This document shows positions 17,478 to 28,011 of a stretch of DNA of 64,000 nt, piece by piece. A program made the position numbers and the translations under genes. The notes under the pieces are model-generated. The model did no database searches. It was not told the DNA's origin and worked only from the letters and a program-made list of their open reading frames with translations. Source of the stretch: Burkholderiales bacterium (lineage in GTDB: Bacteria > Pseudomonadota > Gammaproteobacteria > Burkholderiales > Usitatibacteraceae); contig JAHCAK010000014.1 in the NCBI GenBank assembly GCA_019634955.1, positions 1-64,000 of the forward strand, written 5' to 3'. Every line of letters starts with the position of its first letter. Position 1 is the first letter of the stretch.

Positions 17478-18290
17478 ATGTTCCACACCCGTCCCGCCGC
17501 CGTGGCGGGCGCGTTCTACCCCGACGATCGCGCGACGCTGCTCGCCCAGGTGGAGGGGTGCCTGCACGCCGCCGACGAGCCCCGCGACGGGGAGCGCCCC
17601 CCGAAGGCGATCATCGCCCCGCACGCCGGTTACGTGTATTCGGGCCCCGTGGCCGCAGCGGCGTATTCCCGCGTCGCGGCGCTGCGCGGACGGGTCTCGC
17701 GCGTCGTCCTGGCGGGACCCGCGCACCGCGTTTGGGTCCGTGGCGCCGCGGTGCCGCGCGCCGACCGCTTCGCCACGCCGCTGGGCGACGTGAAGGTGGA
17801 TGCGGAGGCGGTCGCGCGGCTTCGCCGTCTCCCCTGCGTGGAAACGAGCGACGAGGCGCACGCCCGCGAACACTCCCTCGAGGTCCAGCTGCCTTTCCTG
17901 ATGGCGACCCTCGGCGAGTTCACGCTGGTGCCCTTGGTGGTCGGCGGCGCCACGCCCGACGAGGTCGCCCTGCTGCTGCGCGAAGTGTGGGGCGGCGAGG
18001 AGACGCTCGTGGTGGTGAGCTCCGACCTGTCGCACTTCCTGCCGTACGAGGCGGCGCGCCGGAGGGATCGCGGCACGGCCGAGGCGATCACGGCCCTCTC
18101 GCCGAGGCTGGAGCCGGAGGATGCCTGCGGGGCTGCGCCGGTGAACGGCCTGCTGGTGGTGGCACGCCAGAGGGGCCTGGAGGCCGAGCTCGTGGACCTT
18201 CGCAATTCGGGGGACACCGCGGGGGGCAGGAACCAGGTCGTGGGCTACGGGGCGTTCGTGTTCCGGGAGCGGGAGGCCGACCATGCCTGA
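17478..18290 (+). CDS. amrB: AmmeMemoRadiSam system protein B (MEMO1 family)
   Basis: 270-residue homologue of eukaryotic MEMO1, related in fold to non-haem-iron extradiol dioxygenases. Conserved elements are the N-terminal RPAAVAGAFYP, the His of IAPHAGYVYSG (about residues 46-56), GPAHRVW near 80, the AREHSLEVQLPFL segment near 130, and SSDLSHFLPYE near 178. The His residues form the metal site in the family. Its C-terminus overlaps the AMMECR1 gene by eight bases. The biochemical role of the bacterial trio is not established; metal handling and redox modification have been proposed for MEMO1. The preceding 70-bp gap has no strong promoter by eye. Confidence 0.92.
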   Translation: MFHTRPAAVAGAFYPDDRATLLAQVEGCLHAADEPRDGERPPKAIIAPHAGYVYSGPVAAAAYSRVAALRGRVSRVVLAGPAHRVWVRGAAVPRADRFATPLGDVKVDAEAVARLRRLPCVETSDEAHAREHSLEVQLPFLMATLGEFTLVPLVVGGATPDEVALLLREVWGGEETLVVVSSDLSHFLPYEAARRRDRGTAEAITALSPRLEPEDACGAAPVNGLLVVARQRGLEAELVDLRNSGDTAGGRNQVVGYGAFVFREREADHA

Positions 18291-18846
18291 CCGCGAGGAA
18301 AGGGGCCATGTCCTGGTCGTGATCGCGCGGGAGGCGATCGGGGAGCGGTTCGGTCTCGCGGCGCGCGCGCGGCGCGACGAGCCCTGGCTCGCGCAGCCCG
18401 CGGCCACGTTCGTCACGCTGCGCCTCGAGGAGGACCTGCGCGGGTGCATCGGGTCGCTGGACGCGCGCCGGCCCTTGGGCGAAGACGTCGCCGCCAACGC
18501 ACGCGCCGCCGCGTTCTCCGACCCGCGCTTCGGGCCGCTCACGGCGGGCGAGTTCGCGCGCGTCTCTGTCGAAGTGTCCGTGCTCTCCGCGCGCACGCCG
18601 CTCGAGGCGGCGAGCGAGCGGGAGGCCGCCTCCCGCCTGCGGCCCGGCGTCGACGGCGTGTACCTCGAGTACGGCGACTTCGCGGCGACCTTCCTGCCGC
18701 AGGTCTGGGAGAGCCTGCCCGATCCCGTCGAGTTCCTCGCGGCGCTGCGGCACAAGGCGCGGCTCCCCGCGCGGTTCTGGGACCCGGCGATGCGGCTCAC
18801 GCGCTACACCGTGGAGAAGTTCGGCGATGGATGCCCGGCGCGTTGA
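18283..18846 (+). CDS. amrA: AmmeMemoRadiSam system protein A (AMMECR1 domain)
   Basis: 187-residue AMMECR1-domain protein. The invariant family motif (LRGCIGS) is present as DLRGCIGSLDARRPL near residues 49-63. Other conserved segments are AAFSDPRFGPLT near residue 80, VEVSVLSARTPLE and the C-terminal TFLPQVWESLPDP. AMMECR1 proteins have no proven enzymatic activity; a nucleotide- or substrate-binding role is suspected because of the strongly conserved Cys-Ile-Gly motif. It overlaps the MEMO gene by 8 bases and the radical SAM gene by 20, so the three are made in a coupled way and probably act together. Confidence 0.93.
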   Translation: MPDREERGHVLVVIAREAIGERFGLAARARRDEPWLAQPAATFVTLRLEEDLRGCIGSLDARRPLGEDVAANARAAAFSDPRFGPLTAGEFARVSVEVSVLSARTPLEAASEREAASRLRPGVDGVYLEYGDFAATFLPQVWESLPDPVEFLAALRHKARLPARFWDPAMRLTRYTVEKFGDGCPAR

Positions 18847-19939
18847 GCCCGTCGAGGGCTCGCATCACCCCGCCCGCTGGTGGCACCGGCTGGAGGACGG
18901 GCGCATCCAGTGCGACCTGTGCCCCCGCGACTGCCGCCTGCACGAGGGCCAGCGCGGCGCGTGCTTCGTGCGCGCCCGCGCGGGCGACGCCATGGTCCTC
19001 ACGACCTGGGGACGGTCCTCGGGCTTCTGCCTCGACCCGATCGAGAAGAAGCCGCTCGCGCACTTCTACCCGGGCACCTCGGTCCTTTCGTTCGGCACGG
19101 CGGGGTGCAACCTCGCGTGCAAGTTCTGCCAGAACTGGGACCTCACGAAGTCGCGCGACATGGACCGCATGATGGACCGCGCCACGCCCCGGGAAATCGC
19201 CCGTGCCGCGCGCGAGGCCGGCGCGCGCAGCGTGGCGTACACCTACAACGACCCCGTCATCTTCGCCGAGTACGCGATCGACGTGGCCGAGGCCTGCCGC
19301 GCCGAGGGCATCGCCAACGTGGCGGTGACCAACGGCTACATCCACGCGCAGCCGCGGCGGGAGTTCTACGGCCGCATGGACGCGCTGAACGTGGACCTCA
19401 AGGGCTTCACCGACGAGTTCTACGTGAAGCTCACCGGCGCCCGCCTCGCGCCGGTGCTCGACTCCCTCGCGTGGATCGCGCACGAGTCGCGCGCGTGGCT
19501 CGAGATCACCACGCTGCTCATCCCGGGGCACAACGACTCGGACGCGGAGATCGCGCAGGAGTGCCGCTGGATCCTGCGCGAGCTCGGGCCGGACGTGCCG
19601 CTGCACTTCAGCGCCTTCCACCCCGACTTCCGGATGACGGACGTGCCGCCGACGCCGGCCGCGACGCTCAGGCGGGCGCGGGCGATCGCGATGGCGGAGG
19701 GCATCCGCTACGCCTACACCGGAAACGTCCACGACCGCGAGGGCGACACGACGCGTTGCCCGGGCTGCGGCGCCGCGCTCGTCGAGCGCGACTGGTACCG
19801 CATCGAGGGCTACCGGCTCACGGCGGACGGGCGCTGCCGCGGCTGCGGGACCGCGATCCCGGGGCGCTGGCAGGCGTTCGACATGGCGCGCCAGTTCGGG
19901 CCGCGGCGAATCCCCGTGGCGATCGGCGGCGCGGCCTGA
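18827..19939 (+). CDS. amrS: AmmeMemoRadiSam system radical SAM enzyme
   Basis: 370-residue radical SAM protein with the CxxxCxxC motif CNLACKFC (Cys94, 98, 101) that binds the SAM-coordinated [4Fe-4S] cluster. An N-terminal Cys set (Cys29, 32, 36, 46) and a C-terminal zinc-ribbon-like pair (CPGCG and CRGCG, near residues 308 and 335) offer extra metal sites. It is related to pyruvate-formate-lyase activating enzymes (QNWDLTKSR follows the cluster motif), which suggests glycyl-radical or peptide modification. No glycyl-radical enzyme is encoded nearby. The start overlaps amrA by 20 bases. The substrate is unknown; MEMO or AMMECR1 could be the partner. Confidence 0.93.
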   Translation: MDARRVEPVEGSHHPARWWHRLEDGRIQCDLCPRDCRLHEGQRGACFVRARAGDAMVLTTWGRSSGFCLDPIEKKPLAHFYPGTSVLSFGTAGCNLACKFCQNWDLTKSRDMDRMMDRATPREIARAAREAGARSVAYTYNDPVIFAEYAIDVAEACRAEGIANVAVTNGYIHAQPRREFYGRMDALNVDLKGFTDEFYVKLTGARLAPVLDSLAWIAHESRAWLEITTLLIPGHNDSDAEIAQECRWILRELGPDVPLHFSAFHPDFRMTDVPPTPAATLRRARAIAMAEGIRYAYTGNVHDREGDTTRCPGCGAALVERDWYRIEGYRLTADGRCRGCGTAIPGRWQAFDMARQFGPRRIPVAIGGAA

Positions 19940-19955
19940 GGGTCGGGCCGCGACC

Positions 19956-20882
19956 TCAGCGGCGCCAGTCGGGGTGCTGCTCGTGCAGCTCGCGGTGCTG
20001 CTCGACCAGCACCTGGTAGAAGGAGAGCCGCTCGGCGGAGATCTCGCCACGCCCCGCGGCCGCGACGATCGCGCAGCCGGGCTCCGAGAGGTGCGCGCAG
20101 TCGTTGAAGCGGCAGCCGCCCAGGAACGGGCGGAATTCCCGCATCGCCTCGGCGATCTGGCCCTCGGTGAGGTGGAAGAGGCCGAAGGACTGGAAGCCCG
20201 GCGTGTCGATGATGGCGGCGTCGCGATCGAGCCGGAAGAGGCGCGAGAAGGTCGTCGTGTGGGTGCCGATCCCGAGCGAGGCCGAGATCTCGCCCACGCG
20301 GGCGACTTCGTTCATGACCAGCGCGTTCACGGTGCGCGACTTCCCCATGCCGCTCTGGCCCACCAGCAGGGTGATCCGGCCCTCCAGCAGCGGCAGCAGC
20401 GCGGAAGTGTCGAACTTGGCCGACATCGAGATGACCGTGTAGCCGATGCGCTCCCACGCCTCCAGCGTGCGACGCGACTGGGCGTGCTCGGGGAGGTCGG
20501 ACTTGTTGAGGGCGATGACCGCCGGGATCCCGGCCGCCTCGCACGCCACCAGGCTCAGGTTGAGGAAGGCCTCGCTGAAGGCCGGACGCGGGGCGAGGAG
20601 GATCACGGCCTGGTCCACGTTGGCCGCGAGCGTCTTCTCCTTCCACTGGTCGGAGCGGAAAAGGATGTTCCTGCGCGTGCCCACGCGCTCGATCGAGCCC
20701 TGCGCGGCACCGGTGAGTCGGACCTCGACGAAGTCGCCGCAGGCCGCGTCCTGCTTCTTGCCCTTGCGCGTGCAGACGACCTGGCGGCGGTCTGCGAGCT
20801 CGACCAGGAACTCCCGGCCGAAGTCGGCCACCACGCGCCCGCCGGCGACGACCTGCTGCTCCCTCTCGCGCCGGGTCGTCAT
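19956..20882 (-). CDS. rsgA: ribosome small-subunit-dependent GTPase A
   Basis: 308-residue circularly permuted GTPase that helps 30S subunit maturation. An N-terminal OB-fold (about residues 10-70) precedes the permuted G domain: G4 NKSD (near 126), then SAKFD (G5), then the P-loop GQSGMGKS (near 173-180), then DTPGFQSFGL (G3). The C-terminal zinc finger has Cys and His in CRFNDCAHLSEPGC (near 255-268). The Met in place of Val in the P-loop is a mild deviation. It is convergent with the radical SAM gene, with a 16-bp gap containing a small CTGAGG / CCTCAG inverted repeat. phhB lies 13 bp upstream on the same strand. Confidence 0.95.
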   Translation of the reverse strand: MTTRREREQQVVAGGRVVADFGREFLVELADRRQVVCTRKGKKQDAACGDFVEVRLTGAAQGSIERVGTRRNILFRSDQWKEKTLAANVDQAVILLAPRPAFSEAFLNLSLVACEAAGIPAVIALNKSDLPEHAQSRRTLEAWERIGYTVISMSAKFDTSALLPLLEGRITLLVGQSGMGKSRTVNALVMNEVARVGEISASLGIGTHTTTFSRLFRLDRDAAIIDTPGFQSFGLFHLTEGQIAEAMREFRPFLGGCRFNDCAHLSEPGCAIVAAAGRGEISAERLSFYQVLVEQHRELHEQHPDWRR

Positions 20883-20895
20883 CTGGCGCCCGCTC

Positions 20896-21225
20896 CTACA
20901 GCTCGAAGAGGGCGTCGACCTTGGCGGCGCAGATGAAATCGTTCTCCGACAGCCCGCCGATGGCGTGGGTCCAGTAGGCGACCTTGCACTGGTTGTAGCC
21001 CACGGCGAGGTCGGGGTGGTGGTCCTCCCGGTGCGAGACCCACGCCGTCGCGTTCACGAACGCCATCGTCTCGTGGTAGTTGGCGAAGCGGAAGGTCTTG
21101 GCGATCGTCTGGCCCTCGCGGGACCACCCGGGGAGCCCCTTGAGGAGGGGGCCCACCTGGGCGTCGGTGAGGGGGGCGACGCCGCCCTCGCAGGGCAGGC
21201 ATTTCTTGCGGGCGAGTTCGTTCAT
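20896..21225 (-). CDS. phhB: 4a-hydroxytetrahydrobiopterin dehydratase (pterin-4a-carbinolamine dehydratase)
   Basis: 109-residue cytosolic enzyme that regenerates dihydropterin after aromatic amino-acid hydroxylation. The active-site motif appears as [17 protein letters not shown] (about residues 66-82), with the paired His and the Asp, followed by [13 protein letters not shown]. The N-terminus has an unusual Cys-x-x-Cys (KKCLPCEGG), also seen in some proteobacterial members. No phenylalanine hydroxylase gene is in the window. It is in line with rsgA, 13 bp upstream of it, so the two are probably co-transcribed; a functional link is not obvious. Confidence 0.93.
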   Translation of the reverse strand: MNELARKKCLPCEGGVAPLTDAQVGPLLKGLPGWSREGQTIAKTFRFANYHETMAFVNATAWVSHREDHHPDLAVGYNQCKVAYWTHAIGGLSENDFICAAKVDALFEL

Positions 21226-21262
21226 GGCGTGAGCTTGTCGGGGGATCGCCCGCGCGGCCGCC

Positions 21263-22522
21263 TCAGGCGGGCCTCGCGGCCAGGCGCCTCAGGTGAGCGA
21301 TGCGGAGCGCCGCGGGCGGATGGGAATCATACACGAGCGAGTGCAGCGGATCCGGCGTGAGCGTGGCCGCGTTGTCGCGGTAGAGCTTGCCCAGGGCGCT
21401 CACGAGGTCGTCGGCGCTCGCGTGGCCTGCCGCGAACTCGTCGGCTTCGTACTCCTGCCGGCGCGACAGCACGCTCGCCAGGGGCTGGAACGGGAAGGTG
21501 AACACGGGCACCGCCAGCATGAAGGCCGCGAGCAGGGCGCCCGTCGAGGGCGGCGTGGAAAGCCCGAACGCGGCGGCGAACGCGGGCTGGGCCCCGGCCC
21601 AGCCGAGGACCGCGAGAAGCGCGAACGCGAGCGCGAAGCGCACCGCCAGCAGCCGCGGGATGTGGCCGCGCGCGTAGTGGCCCAGCTCGTGGGCGAGCAC
21701 CGCCTCGATCTCCCCCTGCGACAGCCGCTCCACCAGCGTGTCGAAGAAGACGATGCGCTTGGCGCGCCCGAAACCCGTGAAGTAGGCGTTGCCGTGGCTC
21801 GAGCGGCGCGAGCCGTCCATCACGAAGAGCCCCTCGGCGCGGAAGCCGCAGCGCGCCACGAGGGCCTCGATGCGCCGCCGCAGCTCCCCGTCCTCGAGGG
21901 GCGTGAAGCGGTTGAAGAGGGGGGCGATCCAGCGCGGAAAGATGGCGACCAGCAGGAGCGTGAAGGCGACCCAGGCGCCCCACGCCCACACCCACCACCA
22001 GGCGCCCGCGGTGTCCATGAACCAGCACACGGCGAGCACGAGCGGCGTGCCCAGCGCCGCGGCGAGCGCCACGCCCTTGGCGAGGTCGGCCGCGAAGGTG
22101 GCCGGACTCGTCTGGTTGAAGCCGTGGCGGGCCTCCACCACGAAGGTGCGCCAGGCGTCGAACGGCAGGGCCGCGAGCGCGCCGACGGCCACGAAGCCGA
22201 AGACCGTGCCGAGGTCCCGGAGGTACCCGTCGCCGAGCATCGCGCGCGAGGCGCCGTCGACGAGCGCGAGGCCGCCGCCCACGCTCATCGCGAGCAGCAG
22301 GGCGCCGTCGACGAGCACGGTCTCGACCGCCGCCACGCGCACCTTGTCCCGGGTGTAGTCGGCGGCCTTCGCGTGGGCCTCCGGCGGCACGAGCGCCGCG
22401 AAGTCGGCGGGGACGCGGTCACGGTGCCGGGCAACGTGCCGCGCGTGACGCGCGAGCAGCCACAGGCGCCACGCTACGGCGGCGACGGCGAAGGCGACGA
22501 AGAAGCTGGCGAAGTCGTTCAA
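21263..22522 (-). CDS. M48-family integral membrane metallopeptidase (Ste24/CAAX prenyl protease 1-like)
   Basis: About 420 residues. The zinc-binding HExxH is HELGH in [13 protein letters not shown], with the third ligand Glu in [13 protein letters not shown]. There are several hydrophobic segments, including the N-terminal [15 protein letters not shown], and the [16 protein letters not shown] motif of Ste24-type proteins is visible. It probably cleaves or degrades membrane or periplasm-adjacent substrates; prenylated substrates are not expected in bacteria. TTG at 22522 is taken as the start because the family begins just before the first membrane helix. GTG at 22573 is an alternative adding 17 residues. 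It is divergent from orn. Confidence 0.88.
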   Translation of the reverse strand: MNDFASFFVAFAVAAVAWRLWLLARHARHVARHRDRVPADFAALVPPEAHAKAADYTRDKVRVAAVETVLVDGALLLAMSVGGGLALVDGASRAMLGDGYLRDLGTVFGFVAVGALAALPFDAWRTFVVEARHGFNQTSPATFAADLAKGVALAAALGTPLVLAVCWFMDTAGAWWWVWAWGAWVAFTLLLVAIFPRWIAPLFNRFTPLEDGELRRRIEALVARCGFRAEGLFVMDGSRRSSHGNAYFTGFGRAKRIVFFDTLVERLSQGEIEAVLAHELGHYARGHIPRLLAVRFALAFALLAVLGWAGAQPAFAAAFGLSTPPSTGALLAAFMLAVPVFTFPFQPLASVLSRRQEYEADEFAAGHASADDLVSALGKLYRDNAATLTPDPLHSLVYDSHPPAALRIAHLRRLAARPA

Positions 22523-22584
22523 ATCGGTTGGTGGAAGGCCGCGCCGCGTGACACAATCCGGGCGCGCCGACACTCTCTCACACT

Positions 22585-23156
22585 ATGGCACAGGAACAGG
22601 AAAAGGCACCTCTCGTCTGGGTCGACATGGAAATGTCGGGGCTTGTCCCCGAGCGCGACCGCATCCTCGAGGTCGCGATCGTCGTCACCGACGGGGAACT
22701 CAACACCCTCGCCGAGGCGCCCGTGTGGGTGGTCCACCAGCCCGACGAGGTGCTCGACGCGATGGACTCCTGGAACAAGGGCACGCACGGCCGGTCCGGT
22801 CTCATCGACAAGGTGCGCGCCTCGAAGTTCAGCGAGGCCGAGGTCGAGGCCCGCATCCTCGAGTTCCTGGGGCAGCACGTGGCCGCGGGCACGGCGCCCC
22901 TGGCCGGCAACACGGTGCACCAGGACCGCCGCTTCATGGCGCGCTACATGCCGGCGTTCGACGCCTACCTGCACTACCGCATCGTCGACGTCTCGACGCT
23001 CAAGGAGCTCGCGCGCCGCTGGCGGCCGGACGTCCTGGCGGGGCTCGTGAAGGAGTCGAAGCACGAGGCGCTGGCCGACGTCCACGAGTCCATCGAGGAG
23101 CTTCGCCACTACCGGCGGACGTTCCTGCAGGCGGGGCCGGCGGCAGGCGCGCCGGA

Positions 23157-23160
<4 letters not shown>
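22585..23160 (+). CDS. orn: oligoribonuclease
   Basis: 191-residue DEDDh 3'-5' exonuclease that degrades 2-5 nt RNAs, and pGpG from c-di-GMP breakdown. ExoI is [10 protein letters not shown] (acidic Asp and Glu near residues 13-15). ExoII contains [10 protein letters not shown] and ExoIII contains [15 protein letters not shown], with the catalytic His and Asp. Its length matches the E. coli protein (181) plus a short tail. Its stop shares the tetranucleotide CTAG with the convergent glpK stop. It is divergent from the M48 protease gene over about 60 bp. Given the HD-GYP protein elsewhere in the window, it would finish c-di-GMP degradation. Confidence 0.96.
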
Positions 23161-24647
<1,487 letters not shown>

Positions 24648-24718
24648 GGGGGACTGCCGGCGGGGCGATGATACGATAAAATTCTCCGATGGCCGCGACG
24701 GCCGCAAGGGAGCATCCA

Positions 24719-25519
24719 GTGGGACTTCTTGACGATCTGAAGAAGCAGGCGGACGCGCTGAAGGCGCAGGACGTCGACAAGACGGAGAGCCTCAGGGCGA
24801 ACGCCGTGGCCGTGGACCACGCGCTGCGGCGCGCCTTCCTCTACATGAACGACCTCGGCAAGCAGCTGAACGTCGTGAAGATGCCGTGCCCGTTCACCTA
24901 CAAGCTGCCCACGGTGGGCGACATCACGGGCCTCGCGTTCAAGGACTTCTTCTCGGACTTCCGCAGCAAGCACTTCATCGACAAGGACTACTACGGCGAG
25001 GTGCACCTGGCCGCGCGCTGCGCCTCCGAGCAGGTCCTGACGATCAAGAAGGGCCCGGACGACATGGAGAAGTTCCGGGACATCCTCTGGCAGTACAACA
25101 TCGAGCACAAGAGCGAGCAGTACCGCGACCAGCGCAAGGTCATCACCCACGAGATCTTCCAGGTGAAGTGCGACTTCCGCGTGCAGGCCAAGTTCGAGGG
25201 CGACCACGAGACCGGCCGGCTGAAGATCATGGCGAAGAACATCGGCGACTTCACCATCGACGTGTTCCAGATGATGGCCATCGAGTTCAACGACAAGGCG
25301 GTCGAGGAGTTCGCCAAGTACTTCATCGGGCGGCCCAACGACTGGGCCGAGATCGTCAAGCGCTCCGTGCTCAACCAGAAGGCCGCCGCCCCCGCCGCGC
25401 CGAAGCCCAAGGCCGAGCCGCAGTACGTCGTGCAGAAGGGCCCGCCGCGGCAGGAGCCGGCCGCGGAGGAGAAGCGCGGCCTGCTGGGGTCGCTGCGGTC
25501 CTTCATCAAGAAGGACTAG
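24719..25519 (+). CDS. conserved-looking protein of unknown function (266 aa)
   Basis: Not recognised. GTG at 24719 is chosen because AAGGGAG lies six bases upstream; an ATG at 24689 would add ten residues. The protein starts [16 protein letters not shown] and has a mixed alpha/beta body rich in Phe, Tyr and Lys. It ends with an Ala/Pro linker (about residues 222-250) and an amphipathic basic tail, [13 protein letters not shown], that could touch a membrane. There is no signal peptide or transmembrane helix. A -10-like GATAAAAT patch sits at 24675-24682. It is divergent from glpK and 213 bp before ugpB. Composition is like its neighbours, so recent transfer is not suggested. Confidence 0.75.
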   Translation: MGLLDDLKKQADALKAQDVDKTESLRANAVAVDHALRRAFLYMNDLGKQLNVVKMPCPFTYKLPTVGDITGLAFKDFFSDFRSKHFIDKDYYGEVHLAARCASEQVLTIKKGPDDMEKFRDILWQYNIEHKSEQYRDQRKVITHEIFQVKCDFRVQAKFEGDHETGRLKIMAKNIGDFTIDVFQMMAIEFNDKAVEEFAKYFIGRPNDWAEIVKRSVLNQKAAAPAAPKPKAEPQYVVQKGPPRQEPAAEEKRGLLGSLRSFIKKD

Positions 25520-25732
25520 GCCGGCGACCATCGCCCGGCCCGCCCGCCCCCGCCCCCGGGGGATTTTCCGCGCCCTTGTTGCGCTGCGTCACAAAACGGA
25601 AACGCGCTCGCGTTCCGGCCGTTGTAACATGCGCGGACGAGACCAAGAACGGCCAAGGGGCCGCCACGAGAAGCCCCTGGCCGAGAGCGACCTGGCCAAC
25701 CCGAGTCACCCCAATCCATGGAGATACGCTCA

Positions 25733-27043
25733 ATGACCCGCAAATCCCTGATGGCGGCCCTCATCGCGGCCGCCTTCACCGCGACCGGCGCGCAGGCCCA
25801 GACCGAGATCCACTGGTGGCATTCGATGGGCGGCGCCCTCGGCGACAAGCTCAACGAGCTCGCCAACAAGTTCAACGCCAGCCAGACGGCCTACAAGGTC
25901 GTGCCCTCCTACAAGGGCAGCTACCCCGAGTCGATGACCAACGCGATCGCCGCCTACCGCGCCGGCAACGCGCCGCACATCCTGCAGGTCTTCGAGGTGG
26001 GCACCGCCACCATGATGGCCGGCAAGGGCGCGGTCGTCCCCGTCTACAAGCTGATGAAGGACGCCGACGAGCCGTTCGACCCGAAGGCCTACATCGGCCC
26101 GGTGTCGGGCTACTACTCCGACAGCAAGGGCAACATGCTGTCCTTCCCGTTCAACAGCTCGACGGTCGTCTTCTACATCAACAAGGACGCCTACAAGAAG
26201 GCCGGCCTCGACCCGGAGAAGGCCCCGAAGACCTGGAAGGAGTTCATCGCCGCCGCCGAGAAGCTGAAGGCCGCGGGGCAGTCGTGCGTCTACACCTCCG
26301 GCTGGCCGTCCTGGATGCACATCGAGAACTTCTCGGCCTGGCACAACGTGCCCATCGGGACGAAGGAGAACGGCATGGGCGGCCTGGACACCGAGTTCAA
26401 GGTGAACTCTCCCCTGCACGTGCGCCACATCGCGATGCTGGGCGACATGGCGAAGAAGGGCCTGTTCACCTACGCCGGGCGCACCAACCAGGCGGAAGCC
26501 AAGTTCTCGAGCGGCGAGTGCGCGATGCTCACCTCCTCGACGGGCGCGCAGGCCAACATCCGCCGCATGGCGAAGTTCCAGTGGTCGGTGAACTTCATTC
26601 CCTACCACGACGACGTGAAGGGCGCGCCGCAGAACTCCATCATCGGCGGGGCCTCGCTCTGGGTGATGGGCGGCAAGACGAACAACGCCTACAAGGGCGT
26701 GGCGAAGTTCTTCGCCTTCCTCTCCAAGCCCGAGATCCAGATGGAGTGGCACACCGGCACGGGCTACGTGCCGATCACCAACGCCGCCTACGAGCTCACG
26801 CGCAAGTCCGGCTTCTACGACAAGAACCCGGGGGCGGACATCGCCGTGAAGCAGCTCACGAACAAGCCGGCGACGGCCAACTCGAAGGGCCTGCGGTTCG
26901 GCAACTTCGTGCAGGGCCGCGAGGTGATCGAGGAGGAGATGGAGAACGTCTTCTCCGGCAAGAAGGACGCGCAGAAGGCGATGGACGACGCCGTCCGGCG
27001 CGGCAACGACATCCTCCGCAAGTTCCAGGCCGCGAACAAGTGA
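25733..27043 (+). CDS. ugpB: sn-glycerol-3-phosphate ABC transporter substrate-binding protein UgpB
   Basis: 436-residue periplasmic binding protein (signal peptide residues 1-23, cleavage likely after AQA in GAQAQTEIHWWHSM). IHWWHSMGGALGDKLNELA is the hallmark UgpB N-terminus. The Trp residues that stack on the ligand are in GWPSWMHIENFSAWHN, near residues 196-211, and SSTGAQANIRRMAKF is also conserved. ATG at 25733 is preferred over 25718 because a GGAGA lies upstream and the signal peptide then has normal length. It is first in ugpBAEC. The 213-bp gap before it holds no PHO box that I can recognise. A stem-loop separates it from ugpA. Confidence 0.95.
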   Translation: MTRKSLMAALIAAAFTATGAQAQTEIHWWHSMGGALGDKLNELANKFNASQTAYKVVPSYKGSYPESMTNAIAAYRAGNAPHILQVFEVGTATMMAGKGAVVPVYKLMKDADEPFDPKAYIGPVSGYYSDSKGNMLSFPFNSSTVVFYINKDAYKKAGLDPEKAPKTWKEFIAAAEKLKAAGQSCVYTSGWPSWMHIENFSAWHNVPIGTKENGMGGLDTEFKVNSPLHVRHIAMLGDMAKKGLFTYAGRTNQAEAKFSSGECAMLTSSTGAQANIRRMAKFQWSVNFIPYHDDVKGAPQNSIIGGASLWVMGGKTNNAYKGVAKFFAFLSKPEIQMEWHTGTGYVPITNAAYELTRKSGFYDKNPGADIAVKQLTNKPATANSKGLRFGNFVQGREVIEEEMENVFSGKKDAQKAMDDAVRRGNDILRKFQAANK

Positions 27044-27060
27044 CGACCTGACGGACGCGG

Positions 27061-27086
27061 GAAAGGGGCCCTGACCGGCCCCTTTC
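27061..27086 (+). promoter_or_regulatory. intercistronic stem-loop between ugpB and ugpA
   Basis: Perfect 10-bp inverted repeat GAAAGGGGCC / GGCCCCTTTC with a six-base loop, extendable by one G-C and one G-T pair. It lies 18 bases after the ugpB stop and 13 before ugpA. No run of T follows, so partial termination or 3'-end protection is more likely than full termination. This placement, after the binding protein and before the permeases, matches known ABC operons in which the binding protein is over-produced. Confidence 0.7.
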
Positions 27087-27098
27087 CTCGTCGGCGCC

Positions 27099-27980
27099 AT
27101 GGAAAAGAGAGTCATCTTCAGGTCGGCCTGGCTGCCGTACGTGCTGCTGCTGCCGCAGCTCACGATCACGGCGATGTTCTTCTTCTGGCCCGCGGCGCAG
27201 GCGGTCTACTTCTCATTCCAGCTGCAGGACGCCTTCGGGATGTCCTCGCAGTTCGTGGGCCTTCAGAACTACGCGGACCTCTTCAAGGACTCGCACTACC
27301 TGTCGTCGTTCAAGGTGACGGCGTTCTTCAGCGTGCTGGTGGCGACCTCCGGCATCCTCATCTCGCTGCTGCTCGCCACCATGGCCGACTCGGTCGTGCG
27401 CGGGGCGCTCGCCTACAAGACCTTCCTCATCTGGCCCTACGCGGTCGCCCCCGCCATCGCGGGCGTGCTCTGGGCGTTCATCTTCGCCCCGTCCATCGGC
27501 ATCGTGACCTACTTCCTGAAGAAGATCGGCATCGACTGGAACTGGATCATCGACCCCGAGCAGGCGATGGCGCTGGTGGTGATCGCCTCGGTGTGGAAGC
27601 AGATCAGCTACAACTTCCTCTTCTTCCTCGCGGGGCTGCAGTCCATCCCGAAGTCGCTCATCGAGGCCGCCGCGATCGACGGGGCGGGGCCGTTCCGGCG
27701 CTTCTGGACCATCGTCTTCCCCTTGCTGTCGCCGACGACCTTCTTCCTGCTGGTCATCAACATCATCTACTCGTTCTTCGACACCTTCGGCGTGATCGAC
27801 GCGACCACGCAGGGCGGGCCGGGGGACGCCACCAAGATCCTCGTCTACAAGGTGTACTACGACGGCGTGAAGGCGGCGGACCTGGGCGGCTCCTCCGCGC
27901 AGTCGGTCATCCTCATGATCGTGGTCATCACGCTCACGGTCATCCAGTTCCGCTACGTCGAGCGCAAGGTGCAGTACTGA
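27099..27980 (+). CDS. ugpA: sn-glycerol-3-phosphate ABC transporter permease UgpA
   Basis: 293-residue inner-membrane permease with six predicted helices (first at about residues 13-33). The EAA loop that docks the ATPase is [14 protein letters not shown], near residue 188. The [21 protein letters not shown] segment near the C-terminus is typical of UgpA. It is the second gene of the operon after the intercistronic stem-loop; ugpE follows after 31 bp. Its length equals the E. coli protein within a few residues. Confidence 0.95.
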   Translation: MEKRVIFRSAWLPYVLLLPQLTITAMFFFWPAAQAVYFSFQLQDAFGMSSQFVGLQNYADLFKDSHYLSSFKVTAFFSVLVATSGILISLLLATMADSVVRGALAYKTFLIWPYAVAPAIAGVLWAFIFAPSIGIVTYFLKKIGIDWNWIIDPEQAMALVVIASVWKQISYNFLFFLAGLQSIPKSLIEAAAIDGAGPFRRFWTIVFPLLSPTTFFLLVINIIYSFFDTFGVIDATTQGGPGDATKILVYKVYYDGVKAADLGGSSAQSVILMIVVITLTVIQFRYVERKVQY

Positions 27981-28011
27981 TGCGCGCGCGACGAGCCGCC
28001 CCGGGGGCGCC

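Noticed and set aside
25520-25732. PHO box before ugpB
   Set aside because: I looked for CTGTCAT-type direct repeats 11 bp apart and found none good enough. TTGTAACAT near 25622 is a possible promoter fragment only.
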